27,589 nucleotides of DNA from JBCCMQ01 sp039179985 (lineage in GTDB: Bacteria > Pseudomonadota > Alphaproteobacteria > Rhodobacterales > Rhodobacteraceae), in NCBI GenBank assembly GCA_039179985.1, contig JBCDED010000053.1:1-27589 (forward strand), written 5' to 3'. Position 1 is the first letter of the stretch; each line of letters opens with the position of its first letter. Position numbers and translations under genes: made by a program. The notes beneath the pieces are model-generated. The model was not told where the DNA came from and made no database searches. It saw only the letters and a list, made by a program, of their open reading frames with translations. Positions 6,532-14,405 of this stretch are shown here, in pieces.

Positions 6532-7216
6532 GCCCTACCGCGGCAATGTGTGGCGGGTCATCGAACAGCAATACCGGCCCGCAACCCGCAAACTTGTGGA
6601 CACCAACGCCGAACAAAGCCGGCTGGAAGACCTGATCGAGGCAAACAAGCCGCCGATGCCCACGGAGTGCCAGCATCTGGACTACCAGTTCGCCGCGCCG
6701 TTTCGCTATGGCCCCTACCCCGGATCGTCGCGGTTCCGCCGCACCGGGCGCACGAAAGGCGTCTACTATGCGTCCGAAACCTCGCGCACTGCTGCGGTGG
6801 AGACCGCGTGGAACAAGGTCAAGTTCTTCCGGCAGTCCAAAGGCACGCCCTATCCCGCAAACCCGACAGACCACACCGCCGTCCAGGCGGCGATTGCCGT
6901 GCCTCTGTCCATCAATCTGATGCATCCCGCCATGGCTGACCCGGCCTGGGAACACCCCTCAGACTACGCGCCGTGCTGCGCCCTCGCAGATGAGGTGCGT
7001 GCCGAAGGCTGCGAAGTAATCCGGTACCGCGCGGTCCGCGACCCGGCCGCCGAGGCCAATCTGGCCGTTCTCACCTGCCGCGCCTTTGAACAGCCGCGTC
7101 CCATCGGCACGGAAACCTGGCAGATCCTGCTGCAAGGGGGTCTTGTGGTCCTGACCAATGAAACCCTGCGTCAGCAGTATGAGTACGCCATCGGCACCCA
7201 AGCGCTGGAAACCTAG
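6518..7216 (+). CDS. RES-domain toxin (NAD+-degrading, MbcT/ParT family)
   Basis: This encodes 232 residues with a RES domain, a fold related to ADP-ribosyltransferases. Characterised members (MbcT, Res) destroy cellular NAD+, and ParT modifies a metabolic enzyme. The core motifs are visible: Arg-rich SRFRRTG near residue 72, then GVYYASETSRTAAVETAW with tyrosines 83/84 and Glu95, the position of the catalytic glutamate in the family. The start is GTG 6518, inside the antitoxin gene; an ATG at 6528 is out of frame. This places MRPYEPYRGNVWRVIEQQY at the N-terminus, typical of RES proteins. The frame looks intact, so the toxin is probably active and held by the upstream antitoxin. Confidence 0.9.
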   Translation: MRPYEPYRGNVWRVIEQQYRPATRKLVDTNAEQSRLEDLIEANKPPMPTECQHLDYQFAAPFRYGPYPGSSRFRRTGRTKGVYYASETSRTAAVETAWNKVKFFRQSKGTPYPANPTDHTAVQAAIAVPLSINLMHPAMADPAWEHPSDYAPCCALADEVRAEGCEVIRYRAVRDPAAEANLAVLTCRAFEQPRPIGTETWQILLQGGLVVLTNETLRQQYEYAIGTQALET

Positions 7217-7324
7217 CAAGAGGTTTCTCAGCGCCGGCGGGGCCGCCGGCCGATTGGCACGATCTCCAAAGCAGACCGCCCGTGCGATCCCCAGATGACG
7301 CGCAACGGTACAAGGAGACAGATC

Positions 7325-7420
7325 ATGTACGCTTTCATCAAGAACCTCTTCATCCCCATGCCGGTCGAGATCGAGGTTGAAAAAGCGGCGACCATTCGGG
7401 CGCTGATGTCGGCTCGGTAA
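7325..7420 (+). CDS. Orphan small ORF of 31 codons with a strong ribosome site
   Basis: ATG 7325 follows CAAGGAGACAGATC, a near-consensus Shine-Dalgarno at good spacing, and the frame runs to TAA at 7418-7420. The product begins MYAFIKNLFIPMPVEIEVEK and is amphipathic with a hydrophobic start. I recognise no family. It lies 108 bases after the RES toxin, and its own promoter or read-through could drive it. The strong ribosome site is the sole evidence; the length is within what chance allows. Confidence 0.4.
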   Translation: MYAFIKNLFIPMPVEIEVEKAATIRALMSAR

Positions 7421-7630
7421 ACGAGGTCGAACAGCGCCCCCGGGTCTGCGCCGACTGAGCCGGCGGCGCTTGTTGCTATTACCGACTGTCCCTGAGCGGG
7501 TCCACGAACGCACGTACCTGTTTCTGCACCGGCGGGATCTCGGCGAAAGGCGCGGGCTCCGGCCGATGGTGCCTTGTAAGTCACGCGCTGCGGTTAGGGG
7601 GCGGCGCGGACAGGTTAAGCCGACCGCCTG
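7421..7630. other. Intergenic stretch without a recognisable gene
   Basis: Together with 7217-7324, this leaves about 400 bases between the RES toxin and the acyltransferase that hold only the small ORF at 7325. A GC-rich palindrome (7233-7250, around CCGGCGG/CCGCCGG) follows the toxin stop and could be a weak terminator. Frames on both strands look like chance. It may be a decayed gene remnant. Confidence 0.4.
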
Positions 7631-8728
7631 TCACTCGCCGGCCACGGGCCGCAGGCGGCCGGTCCGCGCCACCCAGCGATCTTCCATCCTCTTGCCGAAA
7701 GTGCGGGTCGACAACGACGGCTTTTCGATGATGTGCCAGGATAGGATGGCGCAGATAAGCGTCAGTGCGAACGAGACAATTCCGTTGAGCCAGATGTTGG
7801 TCGCCCAGGGAAAGAGCGCCACGACCGCCTGCTGAATGGCAAAGTGATACAGAAAGATCCCGTATGAATAATCACCCAACCGCAGGAACATCGGAACTCG
7901 GGGCGTAAGCAGACCGATATAAACTGTCACGTAGGTCAACGGCAGTAAGGCCAGATACCCCCCGCCGGTTTGCGATGTCGCAATGACCGAAACAACGAGG
8001 CAAATCCAGAACAGTCTGGCGTCATAGGGAATTGCGCGGCGCAGCCGGAAAAACAGGACACCGCATAGAAAGAACCCGACCAACGCACGGCCCGAGACAT
8101 GTCTGACCGGCAGATCGCCCTGAAACCAAGAGATCAGAAAGGCGCCCGTCAGCGCCGCCAGCATGGCCCAGGACACCGCTTTGCTGTCATAAATGCGCAG
8201 CGCACCGATAATGGAAATCGCGATGTAGCATTCCAGTTCCCACGGCACGGTCCACAACTGAGCGTTCACCATGTTTGGAAAGGGGTTATCCGAGAAAACA
8301 CCGGGCAATTCGAAGCTGATCAAACCGATGGAATTGAGTAGGTAACGCCAGAAAAGCGGGTCGGTAAAATAGGCGCCCACGGCGAACGATGTCAGCAATG
8401 GCCCAAGGATAAGAGCCGACAGAAGAACCTCGACCGCCAGGGCCGGAAAGATCCGGATTGCCCGTAGATAAAGGAAATACCCCACAGTGCGGCACCGTTC
8501 GAGACTTCCCGCAACCAAAAAACCGCTGAGCGCAAAGAACATCGGCAAGATCGCCGTGGGCAGCGACTTGATGGCCGATTGCCAGGTTTGCAGGGCGAAT
8601 TCGGGGCCGTATGACGTGCTTTGCAGATGCCAGACGAAGACGGCGCATGCCAGACCGATGCGTAGAAAGTCGAACCCGCTTGTGCGGCTACCCGTAGCTT
8701 GAATGCGGTCGGCGACTGAGTGATGCAT
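7631..8728 (-). CDS. Acyltransferase family 3 membrane protein (OafA/YrhL type)
   Basis: This encodes 365 residues with about ten predicted membrane segments. The start (SGFDFLRIGLACAVFVWHLQ) holds the family's Arg/His pair at the first helix, and FFALSGFLVAGSLERCR is the second conserved block. YSYGIFLYHFAIQQ and WHIIEKP near the end are further hallmarks. Such proteins transfer acetyl, succinyl or similar groups onto surface sugars (O-antigen, exopolysaccharide, peptidoglycan, lipids). No other polysaccharide gene is close, so the acceptor cannot be deduced. It is a single gene on its strand; the ATG at 8728 overlaps an ATG reading the other way, which I regard as coincidence. Confidence 0.88.
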   Translation of the reverse strand: MHHSVADRIQATGSRTSGFDFLRIGLACAVFVWHLQSTSYGPEFALQTWQSAIKSLPTAILPMFFALSGFLVAGSLERCRTVGYFLYLRAIRIFPALAVEVLLSALILGPLLTSFAVGAYFTDPLFWRYLLNSIGLISFELPGVFSDNPFPNMVNAQLWTVPWELECYIAISIIGALRIYDSKAVSWAMLAALTGAFLISWFQGDLPVRHVSGRALVGFFLCGVLFFRLRRAIPYDARLFWICLVVSVIATSQTGGGYLALLPLTYVTVYIGLLTPRVPMFLRLGDYSYGIFLYHFAIQQAVVALFPWATNIWLNGIVSFALTLICAILSWHIIEKPSLSTRTFGKRMEDRWVARTGRLRPVAGE

Positions 8729-8884
8729 GTTGCCCGTCTGAAAGACTTATTTGCTTTGTCTGCGCTGCTCTTGGCGACACAGACTGCACCGGCATTCTGG
8801 CTTTATTTGGGCAGTAACTGTTGCGGGCGCCGGGTGGCTGCGCCAAGGCGACACGGGCAGCGCACGCCTTCTGGGCGCAAGCTG

Positions 8885-9346
8885 TTAGTTTCGCCGGTCG
8901 CGCAGGTCGTCCACGAATTTCCGAACCTCTTCCAACACCGGCAGAATGGCCGCGATGCGGTCGGGTGGGATGGCATCGGCGAGTTCGTCGAAAAGCGGTA
9001 TAAACCGTGCGATTGTCTCATCCCGAAGCGCCTGGCCTTTCGGGGTCAGCCAGACCTGTTTTGACCGTTTGTCGGCGGGGTTCGGGCGGATGTCGACCAG
9101 CCCGTGTTTCTCAAGTCCCGCGATCGTATGGGTCATGGTGGTTTTCGGGACCTGAAAGGCCTCGGCCAGTTTCAGGGGAGTCTGGCCATCCTTCACCCGG
9201 ATCAGGTGGTTCAGGACAGAGAAATGAGGCGCGATCAGCCCGTCCGGCAGCCGCGCCTCAAGAAAGGTCTTTCCGATCTGGTCGATGATCCCGATCTCAT
9301 TGAAGAGCGCGAAATACGTACCAGTGCGGGTGTCATCCAGGGACAA
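8885..9346 (-). CDS. MarR-family transcriptional regulator
   Basis: This encodes 153 residues, the usual size. The winged HTH spans about 40-110: HFSVLNHLIRVKDGQTPLKL, AEAFQVPKTTMTHTIAGLEK, then HGLVDIRPNPADKRSKQVWL, with the DKR wing motif and TPKGQALRDE. The start is TTG 9346, overlapping the end of the upstream nitroreductase gene by 14 bases; no ATG fits before the HTH. The two genes therefore form one minus-strand transcript. The regulator probably binds the twin palindrome at 10497-10532 before the nitroreductase. MarR proteins usually release DNA on binding a phenolic or oxidant ligand. Confidence 0.9.
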   Translation of the reverse strand: MSLDDTRTGTYFALFNEIGIIDQIGKTFLEARLPDGLIAPHFSVLNHLIRVKDGQTPLKLAEAFQVPKTTMTHTIAGLEKHGLVDIRPNPADKRSKQVWLTPKGQALRDETIARFIPLFDELADAIPPDRIAAILPVLEEVRKFVDDLRDRRN

Positions 9347-10481
9347 TACGGGTCTCCAAGGGCCAGCGCGGGGACTGACCGACGCTTGGCCCGTACCCCA
9401 ACCGGCCCAACATTTGCACGGTTCCGCCCCCGGGCGCCAGCATGCTGTGCAGGGCCGCGTAGTGCCCGGCCATCTCGGGGAATTCCTGCAAACCCTGGCT
9501 CATGGGCTGGACGCCAATACCAAGCGCCGTGGACGCGAGGTTCAGGCGCACCCAGTCCCGCCCCGCGGCGATCTGCTCGTGACGGCTGTTACCGTGGGTC
9601 GTGAGCCAGATATAGGCCATGCCGGTCATGGAAGTGGCCTGCACCATGTCGAGGCCCGATTTGTAGGACACCGACCCGCGGTCCATGGCGCTTTCGCGCG
9701 AAAAGAGCCCGGCCAGACGCAGGCTTTCGAACATCGGCCCGCTAAAGTCGAGACCGTCGGGGTTTGCATCAACCTCTTTGTGACCAATGCGGAAAAGATC
9801 GACGCTTTCCTTGTAGGTCCGGTCTGTCTCGAACTCGACGATAAAGGCGTCGCGGGTGCGTTCGCGCAGCGCCTGGACCCGGGCGGGATCATTGGTGCTG
9901 GCCACGACTGATCCGGAGGTGACGACGGCCTCCAGCGATTTGAGCGCCTCTTCGCTGACGGGACGGTCCAGGTCGTAGGGTTCCTTCAGCGACCGCCGGT
10001 GCGGCACCTCAGCGAAAAGCGTGGGCTCCGGGCGACCCTGGCCGGGAACAAAGCGCGCCACGGCCACCGGGCGGCCATCGAGCGCCTCTTCGGGCATGCC
10101 TTCGGGGAAAAGGTCAAGCTCCACCGCGTAGCCGTCTTCAGCTGCGGCGAGGGACATGATTTCCAGAAAGCAGCCCAGACCGACGACGATCTGGCGGCTG
10201 AAGGGATCGGTATGCGGCAAGAGCCGGTCCTGATCGGCATAGAGCGTCACCTGATCGGGCACGCTGAGGTCCACGATCCAGGGCTGGCGGTTGTGCGGGT
10301 TGGGCGCAAGGACAGCGTAGCTGAGCGCCTTGCGGCGCGGCTCGCTATAGCTGCCCGCCGCGGCCCAGGGCGCGGTGGCGGTTTGCGGGCTGCGCGTGAT
10401 GGCATATCCACCGGCGGCGGTGGCAGCGAGGATCGTTCCGCCGCCCAGGATGGCGAGCGTTTGTCTGCGGGAAAGGGTCAT
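9333..10481 (-). CDS. Tat-exported nitroreductase-family protein (Acg-like)
   Basis: This encodes 382 residues. It begins with a twin-arginine signal (MTLSRRQTLAILGGGTILAA), so the folded protein with its flavin is probably exported to the periplasm. The mature part has the nitroreductase FMN-binding signature APNPHNRQPW and the late block GRDWVRLNLASTALGIGVQP. The overall length of two nitroreductase-like halves is as in the Acg subgroup. The start is ATG 10481; an upstream alternative would put residues before the Tat motif. The gene is translationally coupled to the MarR gene. The physiological substrate is unknown; quinone, nitro-compound or electrophile reduction is a guess from the family. 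Confidence 0.85.
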   Translation of the reverse strand: MTLSRRQTLAILGGGTILAATAAGGYAITRSPQTATAPWAAAGSYSEPRRKALSYAVLAPNPHNRQPWIVDLSVPDQVTLYADQDRLLPHTDPFSRQIVVGLGCFLEIMSLAAAEDGYAVELDLFPEGMPEEALDGRPVAVARFVPGQGRPEPTLFAEVPHRRSLKEPYDLDRPVSEEALKSLEAVVTSGSVVASTNDPARVQALRERTRDAFIVEFETDRTYKESVDLFRIGHKEVDANPDGLDFSGPMFESLRLAGLFSRESAMDRGSVSYKSGLDMVQATSMTGMAYIWLTTHGNSRHEQIAAGRDWVRLNLASTALGIGVQPMSQGLQEFPEMAGHYAALHSMLAPGGGTVQMLGRLGYGPSVGQSPRWPLETRIVPG

Positions 10482-10496
10482 AGCGGGCTCCAGTTT

Positions 10497-10512
10497 AGTA
10501 CGATATCGCACT
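10497..10512. promoter_or_regulatory. Operator 1 between the nitroreductase and lldD
   Basis: AGTACGATATCGCACT is a near-perfect dyad with arms AGTACGA and TCGCACT (one mismatch). Its left edge is 15 bases before the nitroreductase start codon. It is 20 bases out of phase start-to-start with a second copy, close to two helical turns. Confidence 0.7.
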
Positions 10513-10516
10513 AACT

Positions 10517-10532
10517 AGTACGAAATCGTACT
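10517..10532. promoter_or_regulatory. Operator 2 between the nitroreductase and lldD
   Basis: AGTACGAAATCGTACT has perfect 7-base arms (AGTACGA/TCGTACT). With operator 1 it forms a tandem site, the arrangement seen for MarR-family repressors. On the minus strand TTGCAT (10540-10535), 17 bases, and TAGTTA (10517-10512) is a possible promoter whose spacer lies inside this operator. Confidence 0.7.
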
Positions 10533-10617
10533 TTATGCAAGCCCTTTCACCGCATTGCCTTGATGCGGCCCAATTGGTAAGCGCGGAGGGTCAATCCTTG
10601 CCAAAAAAGTTCCGCCA

Positions 10618-11781
10618 ATGCCCGTGATTACAGAGATCGCCGACCTCAAGCGCCTCTACCGCCGCCGCGTGCCGAAGATGTTTTATGACTACGCAGAAAC
10701 GGGAAGCTGGTCGGAACAGACGTTCCGCGAAAACAGCTCGGATTTTGAGAAAATCCGGCTGCGTCAGCGCATTGCCGTGGACATGGCCGGGCGCACCACC
10801 GAAAGCCAGATGATCGGCCAGGATGTGGCGATGCCCGTTGGCCTTGCACCGGTGGGACTGACGGGCATGCAGCACGCGGACGGAGAAATCCTGGCGGCCA
10901 GAGCGGCAGAGAAATTCGGCGTGCCCTTCACCCTGTCGACCCTGTCGATCTGCTCGATCGAGGATGTCGCCGAGAACACCACAAAGCCCTTCTGGTTTCA
11001 GGTCTACACCCTGCGCGACGATGAGTTCATGAAGAACATCATTGACCGCGCCAAGGCGGCCAAGTGCTCGGCCCTGGTGATCACCGTCGACCTGCAGGTG
11101 CTGGGGCAACGGCATAAGGACGTCAAGAATGGCCTTTCGGCACCGCCGAAGCTGACCGTCGCCTCCATCGCCGACATGGCGACCAAGGTCCAGTGGGGGC
11201 TTGGCATGCTCGGGACCAAGCGCCGCTTTTTCGGCAATGTGGTCGGTCACGCCAAGGGCGTCAGCGATCCCTCGTCACTGGCGTCATGGACGGCGGAAGC
11301 CTTCGATCCCAGCCTCGACTGGAAGCGGATCAAGGAACTGCGGTCCATGTGGGACGGACCGGTGATCCTGAAAGGCATTCTCGATGTCGAGGATGCCGAG
11401 CACGCGGCGAATGTGGGAGCAGACGCGATCATCGTGTCGAACCACGGCGGGCGGCAGCTCGACGGCGCGCTCAGCTCGATCCGGATGCTGGAAAAGATCG
11501 TCGACGCGGTCGGGGACAAAATCGAAGTGCATTTCGACGGCGGCATCCGCTCGGGCCAGGATGTGCTGAAGGCACTCGCCCTTGGCGCAAAGGGCACCTA
11601 CATCGGCCGGGCCTTCGTCTATGGCCTTGGCGCCATGGGCGAGACGGGTGTTACCGAAGCGCTAAACATCATCCACAAGGAACTGGACACCTCCATGGCG
11701 CTCTGCGGGAAACGGGATGTAAAGCACCTAGACCGCGACATCCTGCTGGTGCCTCATGATTTCCATGGCCACTGGTCCTGA
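10618..11781 (+). CDS. lldD: FMN-dependent L-lactate dehydrogenase
   Basis: This encodes 387 residues of an alpha-hydroxy-acid oxidase/dehydrogenase that oxidises L-lactate to pyruvate at the membrane and passes electrons to quinone. The protein starts MPVITEIADLKRLYRRRVPK and contains PVGLAPVGLTGMQHADGE and FWFQVYTLRDDEF. The substrate/FMN block is AIIVSNHGGRQLDG with the catalytic histidine, followed by HFDGGIRSGQDVLKALALGA and YIGRAFVYGLGAMGE. ATG 10618 fits the family start but has no good ribosome site; GGAGGG lies about 28 bases upstream. It is divergent from the nitroreductase-MarR operon and converges on the outer-membrane gene with only 3 bases between. Other 2-hydroxy acids (mandelate, glycolate) are possible substrates. 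Confidence 0.92.
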   Translation: MPVITEIADLKRLYRRRVPKMFYDYAETGSWSEQTFRENSSDFEKIRLRQRIAVDMAGRTTESQMIGQDVAMPVGLAPVGLTGMQHADGEILAARAAEKFGVPFTLSTLSICSIEDVAENTTKPFWFQVYTLRDDEFMKNIIDRAKAAKCSALVITVDLQVLGQRHKDVKNGLSAPPKLTVASIADMATKVQWGLGMLGTKRRFFGNVVGHAKGVSDPSSLASWTAEAFDPSLDWKRIKELRSMWDGPVILKGILDVEDAEHAANVGADAIIVSNHGGRQLDGALSSIRMLEKIVDAVGDKIEVHFDGGIRSGQDVLKALALGAKGTYIGRAFVYGLGAMGETGVTEALNIIHKELDTSMALCGKRDVKHLDRDILLVPHDFHGHWS

Positions 11782-11784
11782 AGG

Positions 11785-12597
11785 TCACTTCGGATAAATC
11801 AGGGTCACCACGAACCGCAGCCCCCAATCCTCGGCGCCCGTGTCCGGGGTGTCGGCCCAGTAGCGCGCCCCGAGCGCGAAACTGACCGGTTGCTTGCCGA
11901 TGGTCACGAGCTTTGACGCCAGCAGGTTGATCGGGATCGACCACTCCTCGGTTTCCCAGTTGTACGAGCTTTCGGAATTGACCGTGAAGGTATAGGCCGT
12001 CGGGGTGGTGTAGGCGAAGAACGGCTGCAGGAAGGTCTGGTTCACGTCGGACCGTGCGTCCGTACCCGCCACGGACCACAAGTGATTGGCCAGCGCCCCG
12101 TAGGTCAGCGGCCCATCGACCCGCAAGGCGACCGCGGTGGGACCCAGAAGCCATTTCTCTGTGCCCAGCAACTCATCGGTCGCCGTCGGAAGGCCGAAGG
12201 CAGGCCCCACCCCCCAGACCCAGCCATTGGCGGTGGGTTCCTTGGGAGAAAAAAACAGGCTTTGCAGGATATCGCCAAGGCCTTCCTGGGATCCCGCGCC
12301 GGGAGAGATATCGTCCTGGTATGTCAGCGGTACGATCGTGCGGCTGATGACGTTCCAGTCGGCGTTCAAGCTGATCGGGATGACAGGCTGAACGTTCAGC
12401 GTGTACCGTGAGCCTTCGCCTGCAACGCCGATGTTTTCGTCGTAGTTCAACTGCAACGGCAGGCTGATCAGGTCAGCAATAGGGTTGCTGAGTTGCTGTG
12501 CGAGTTGGGCCTCCGTTCCCGCCTGGGCGTGCGCCTGGGAGGGGGTTTGGAGCCATGCGGTCAGGGCGGCGGCCAGAGCCGGCGTCAGATGCTTCAT
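11785..12597 (-). CDS. Probable outer-membrane beta-barrel protein, unknown substrate
   Basis: This encodes 270 residues with a signal peptide (MKHLTPALAAALTAWLQTPS, cut near AHAQ-AG). The mature part alternates polar and aromatic residues in strand-like blocks (ADWNVISRTIVPLTYQ, GLGDILQSLFFSPKE, NGWVWGVGPAFGLPT, SFALGARYWADTP) and ends WGLRFVVTLIYPK, a beta-barrel-type C-terminus. It resembles the transporter/neuromodulin-like group found near aromatic-degradation genes. The start at 12597 follows TGAGGT; the longer frame upstream is Arg/Pro-rich and not credible. It is divergent from the 3-hydroxyisobutyrate-dehydrogenase-like gene. The substrate cannot be told. Confidence 0.7.
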   Translation of the reverse strand: MKHLTPALAAALTAWLQTPSQAHAQAGTEAQLAQQLSNPIADLISLPLQLNYDENIGVAGEGSRYTLNVQPVIPISLNADWNVISRTIVPLTYQDDISPGAGSQEGLGDILQSLFFSPKEPTANGWVWGVGPAFGLPTATDELLGTEKWLLGPTAVALRVDGPLTYGALANHLWSVAGTDARSDVNQTFLQPFFAYTTPTAYTFTVNSESSYNWETEEWSIPINLLASKLVTIGKQPVSFALGARYWADTPDTGAEDWGLRFVVTLIYPK

Positions 12598-12740
12598 AAA
12601 TGACCTCAACAAAAAACAATCGGGCGCTGCGCTTGGAATCTGCGCGGCCCGCGCTAGTGTGCGCTGCGAACAGGGATCAGGCAAGCGGTGGCCGGTTCGG
12701 CGCCGGTTTTCTGCGGCCCCTGGGGAGAAAGGACAACGCG

Positions 12741-13622
12741 ATGCCCGAGGCAAAGGCCACTGGCATGGACGGCCGTATTGGCGTGATCGGCCTTGGTCGC
12801 ATGGGGCGGGCCATCGCAGGGCGTCTGCTGGCGGGCGGCGCGGAGGTCTCCGGCTGGAACCGAAGCGCGCTTGAGACCGCACCGGTGGAGGTTGCCGCCA
12901 CGCTTGGCGATCTGGCGGCGCGGTCGGATATCCTGGTGCTTTCGCTTTTTGATGACGCTGCGGTGCGCGATGTGATGGACGCGCTTGTTGCGCTGCCCCT
13001 GGAGGGCAAGCTGATCGTCGACACATCGACGGTTTCGCCCGAGGTCTTGATCGGCTTTCGGGGCGCGGTCGAGGCCGCAGGCGCAGACGCGGTCGACGCG
13101 CCTATTTCCGGCGGACCCGAGATGGTGGCAGAGGGCACGGCGGGCATTTTCCTTGGCGGAACTGCAACGGCTGCGGCGCGGGCACACCCGATCCTGGGGG
13201 CGGTGTCGGGGAACATCGTCCACGCGGGCCCGCTGGGCGCCGGGGCGGCGGCGAAGGTCGTGAACAACATGATGCTTTGCGGCATCTGGCAGACGCTGAA
13301 AGAGGCGCTGACCCTGGGTCAGGCGGCATGGCTCGATACCGATACGATGCTGGAGTTTCTGTCGAAAAGCCCGGCGGCGAGCCCGGCCATTCTGTCGCGC
13401 ATGGATATTCTGAGCGGTCAGGCGGATCGCGTGGGGTTTCCGGTGTCGGGCGCCGTAAAGGACACGTCGCTCTTTCTGAAGGTCGCCGAGACGCTGGGCG
13501 TGCCAACGCCTGTTCTGGAGGCCGGGAATGCAAGCTTTCGCGATGCAGCCAACGGTGGCTTTGCAGACCACGATCTGTCGATGATGGTCCGTGCTGCGGT
13601 GACGGCACGGGGTGCCCTATGA
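12741..13622 (+). CDS. NAD(P)-dependent beta-hydroxyacid dehydrogenase (3-hydroxyisobutyrate dehydrogenase family)
   Basis: This encodes 293 residues. The N-terminal Rossmann domain has IGVIGLGRMGRAIAGRLL (residues 13-30). The family signature DAPISGGPEMVAEGTAGIFLGG is at 118-139, and the catalytic Lys171 lies in GAAAKVVNNMM. This supports a 3-hydroxyisobutyrate/tartronate-semialdehyde-reductase-like enzyme or an imine reductase relative; the substrate cannot be separated from sequence alone. ATG 12741 follows GAGAAAGGA; a second ATG at 12765 sits just before the Rossmann motif and is a possible alternative. The stop overlaps the next start as ATGA, so the downstream unknown gene is cotranslated. 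Confidence 0.88.
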   Translation: MPEAKATGMDGRIGVIGLGRMGRAIAGRLLAGGAEVSGWNRSALETAPVEVAATLGDLAARSDILVLSLFDDAAVRDVMDALVALPLEGKLIVDTSTVSPEVLIGFRGAVEAAGADAVDAPISGGPEMVAEGTAGIFLGGTATAAARAHPILGAVSGNIVHAGPLGAGAAAKVVNNMMLCGIWQTLKEALTLGQAAWLDTDTMLEFLSKSPAASPAILSRMDILSGQADRVGFPVSGAVKDTSLFLKVAETLGVPTPVLEAGNASFRDAANGGFADHDLSMMVRAAVTARGAL

Positions 13623-14374
13623 CCGGGCCATCCGAAGGCGGGATCGTTCTGATCCTCGGCAGCGGACCCGCGGCACCCGACTGCGAGACATGGGCGAAGC
13701 ACCCCTTTGACGAGATTGTCGCGATCAATAATGCCTGGGCCGTGCGGCCGGACTGGAGCTATCTGATCCATCCCGAGGACTTTCCCGCATCAAGGCTGCC
13801 GCCCATGTGCGACATCACGCAGACGGTGGTGACAGCGGAAGACTACGTGCCGCTGCAAAACGCCTTTGGCGGGTTCGTTTACGCCGGCGGCACCATGGCC
13901 TTTACTGCAGGATACTGGGCGCTGGCCGCCCTGAAACCCAAGGTCCTGGCCTGGTTCGCCTGCGACATGGTTTATCCACGAACCGGCCCCACCCATTTCT
14001 ACGGCGAAGGGACCGCCGACCCGTTGCGCGAAGACGTCACGTTGCGAAGTCTGGAGGCCAAATCGGCGCGCCTTGCGGTTCTGGCGGCCGAGGCCGGGTG
14101 CCACTGCGTGAACCTGTCGGATGCGCCGAGCCGCCTGACCTTTCCACGGGCGCGGCAGGAGGCACTGGTGGAGCTGGCAGAAACCGCGCCGCGCAGCTTC
14201 GACCCGGTCAGGCGCACCGCCGCGCTAGAACGGGAGCGCAGGCTTGACTACCACGTGCCCTCGGGACGGTACTGGCTGGAGGCGGACCGCTTTGACGTCG
14301 GGGAGATCGACGCGCTCGACCGGCTTTGGTTGGCCGCGGAAGCGGCTGAGCTTCCCGCCAGTTCCGCCGCCTAG
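13619..14374 (+). CDS. Unknown protein, possible DUF115/glycosyltransferase-like Rossmann fold
   Basis: This encodes 251 residues of a soluble protein. The N-terminus IVLILGSGPAAPDCETWAKH, followed by DEIVAINNAWAVRPDW, has the look of the nucleotide-sugar/CMP-binding start seen in DUF115-type and sialyltransferase-like proteins (GxGPS then AxNxA). This is a weak resemblance. Other marks are the segments FVYAGGTMAFTAGYWALAAL, LAWFACDMVYPRTGPTHFYG and a cysteine pair CHC near residue 161. No signal peptide or membrane segment. ATG 13619 overlaps the dehydrogenase stop (ATGA), so both are made from one message and may act in one pathway. Confidence 0.6.
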   Translation: MTGPSEGGIVLILGSGPAAPDCETWAKHPFDEIVAINNAWAVRPDWSYLIHPEDFPASRLPPMCDITQTVVTAEDYVPLQNAFGGFVYAGGTMAFTAGYWALAALKPKVLAWFACDMVYPRTGPTHFYGEGTADPLREDVTLRSLEAKSARLAVLAAEAGCHCVNLSDAPSRLTFPRARQEALVELAETAPRSFDPVRRTAALERERRLDYHVPSGRYWLEADRFDVGEIDALDRLWLAAEAAELPASSAA

Positions 14375-14405
14375 CAATTCCCCTTTTCAAGCCGCCGAAT
14401 CTGAC

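Noticed and set aside
7228..7584. Minus-strand frame of 118 codons in the gap after the RES toxin
   Set aside because: Composition is random (Arg/Ala/Gly), no ribosome site, and it overlaps the better supported small ORF.
8720..9064. Plus-strand frame beginning with a signal-like segment
   Set aside because: After the hydrophobic start it runs antisense through the MarR gene with Arg/Pro/Gln-rich filler; the overlap of its ATG with the acyltransferase ATG is a palindromic coincidence.
12654..13571. Minus-strand frame of 305 codons opposite the dehydrogenase
   Set aside because: It is Arg/His/Gln-rich, characteristic of an antisense frame in GC-rich DNA; the plus strand has an intact Rossmann enzyme.
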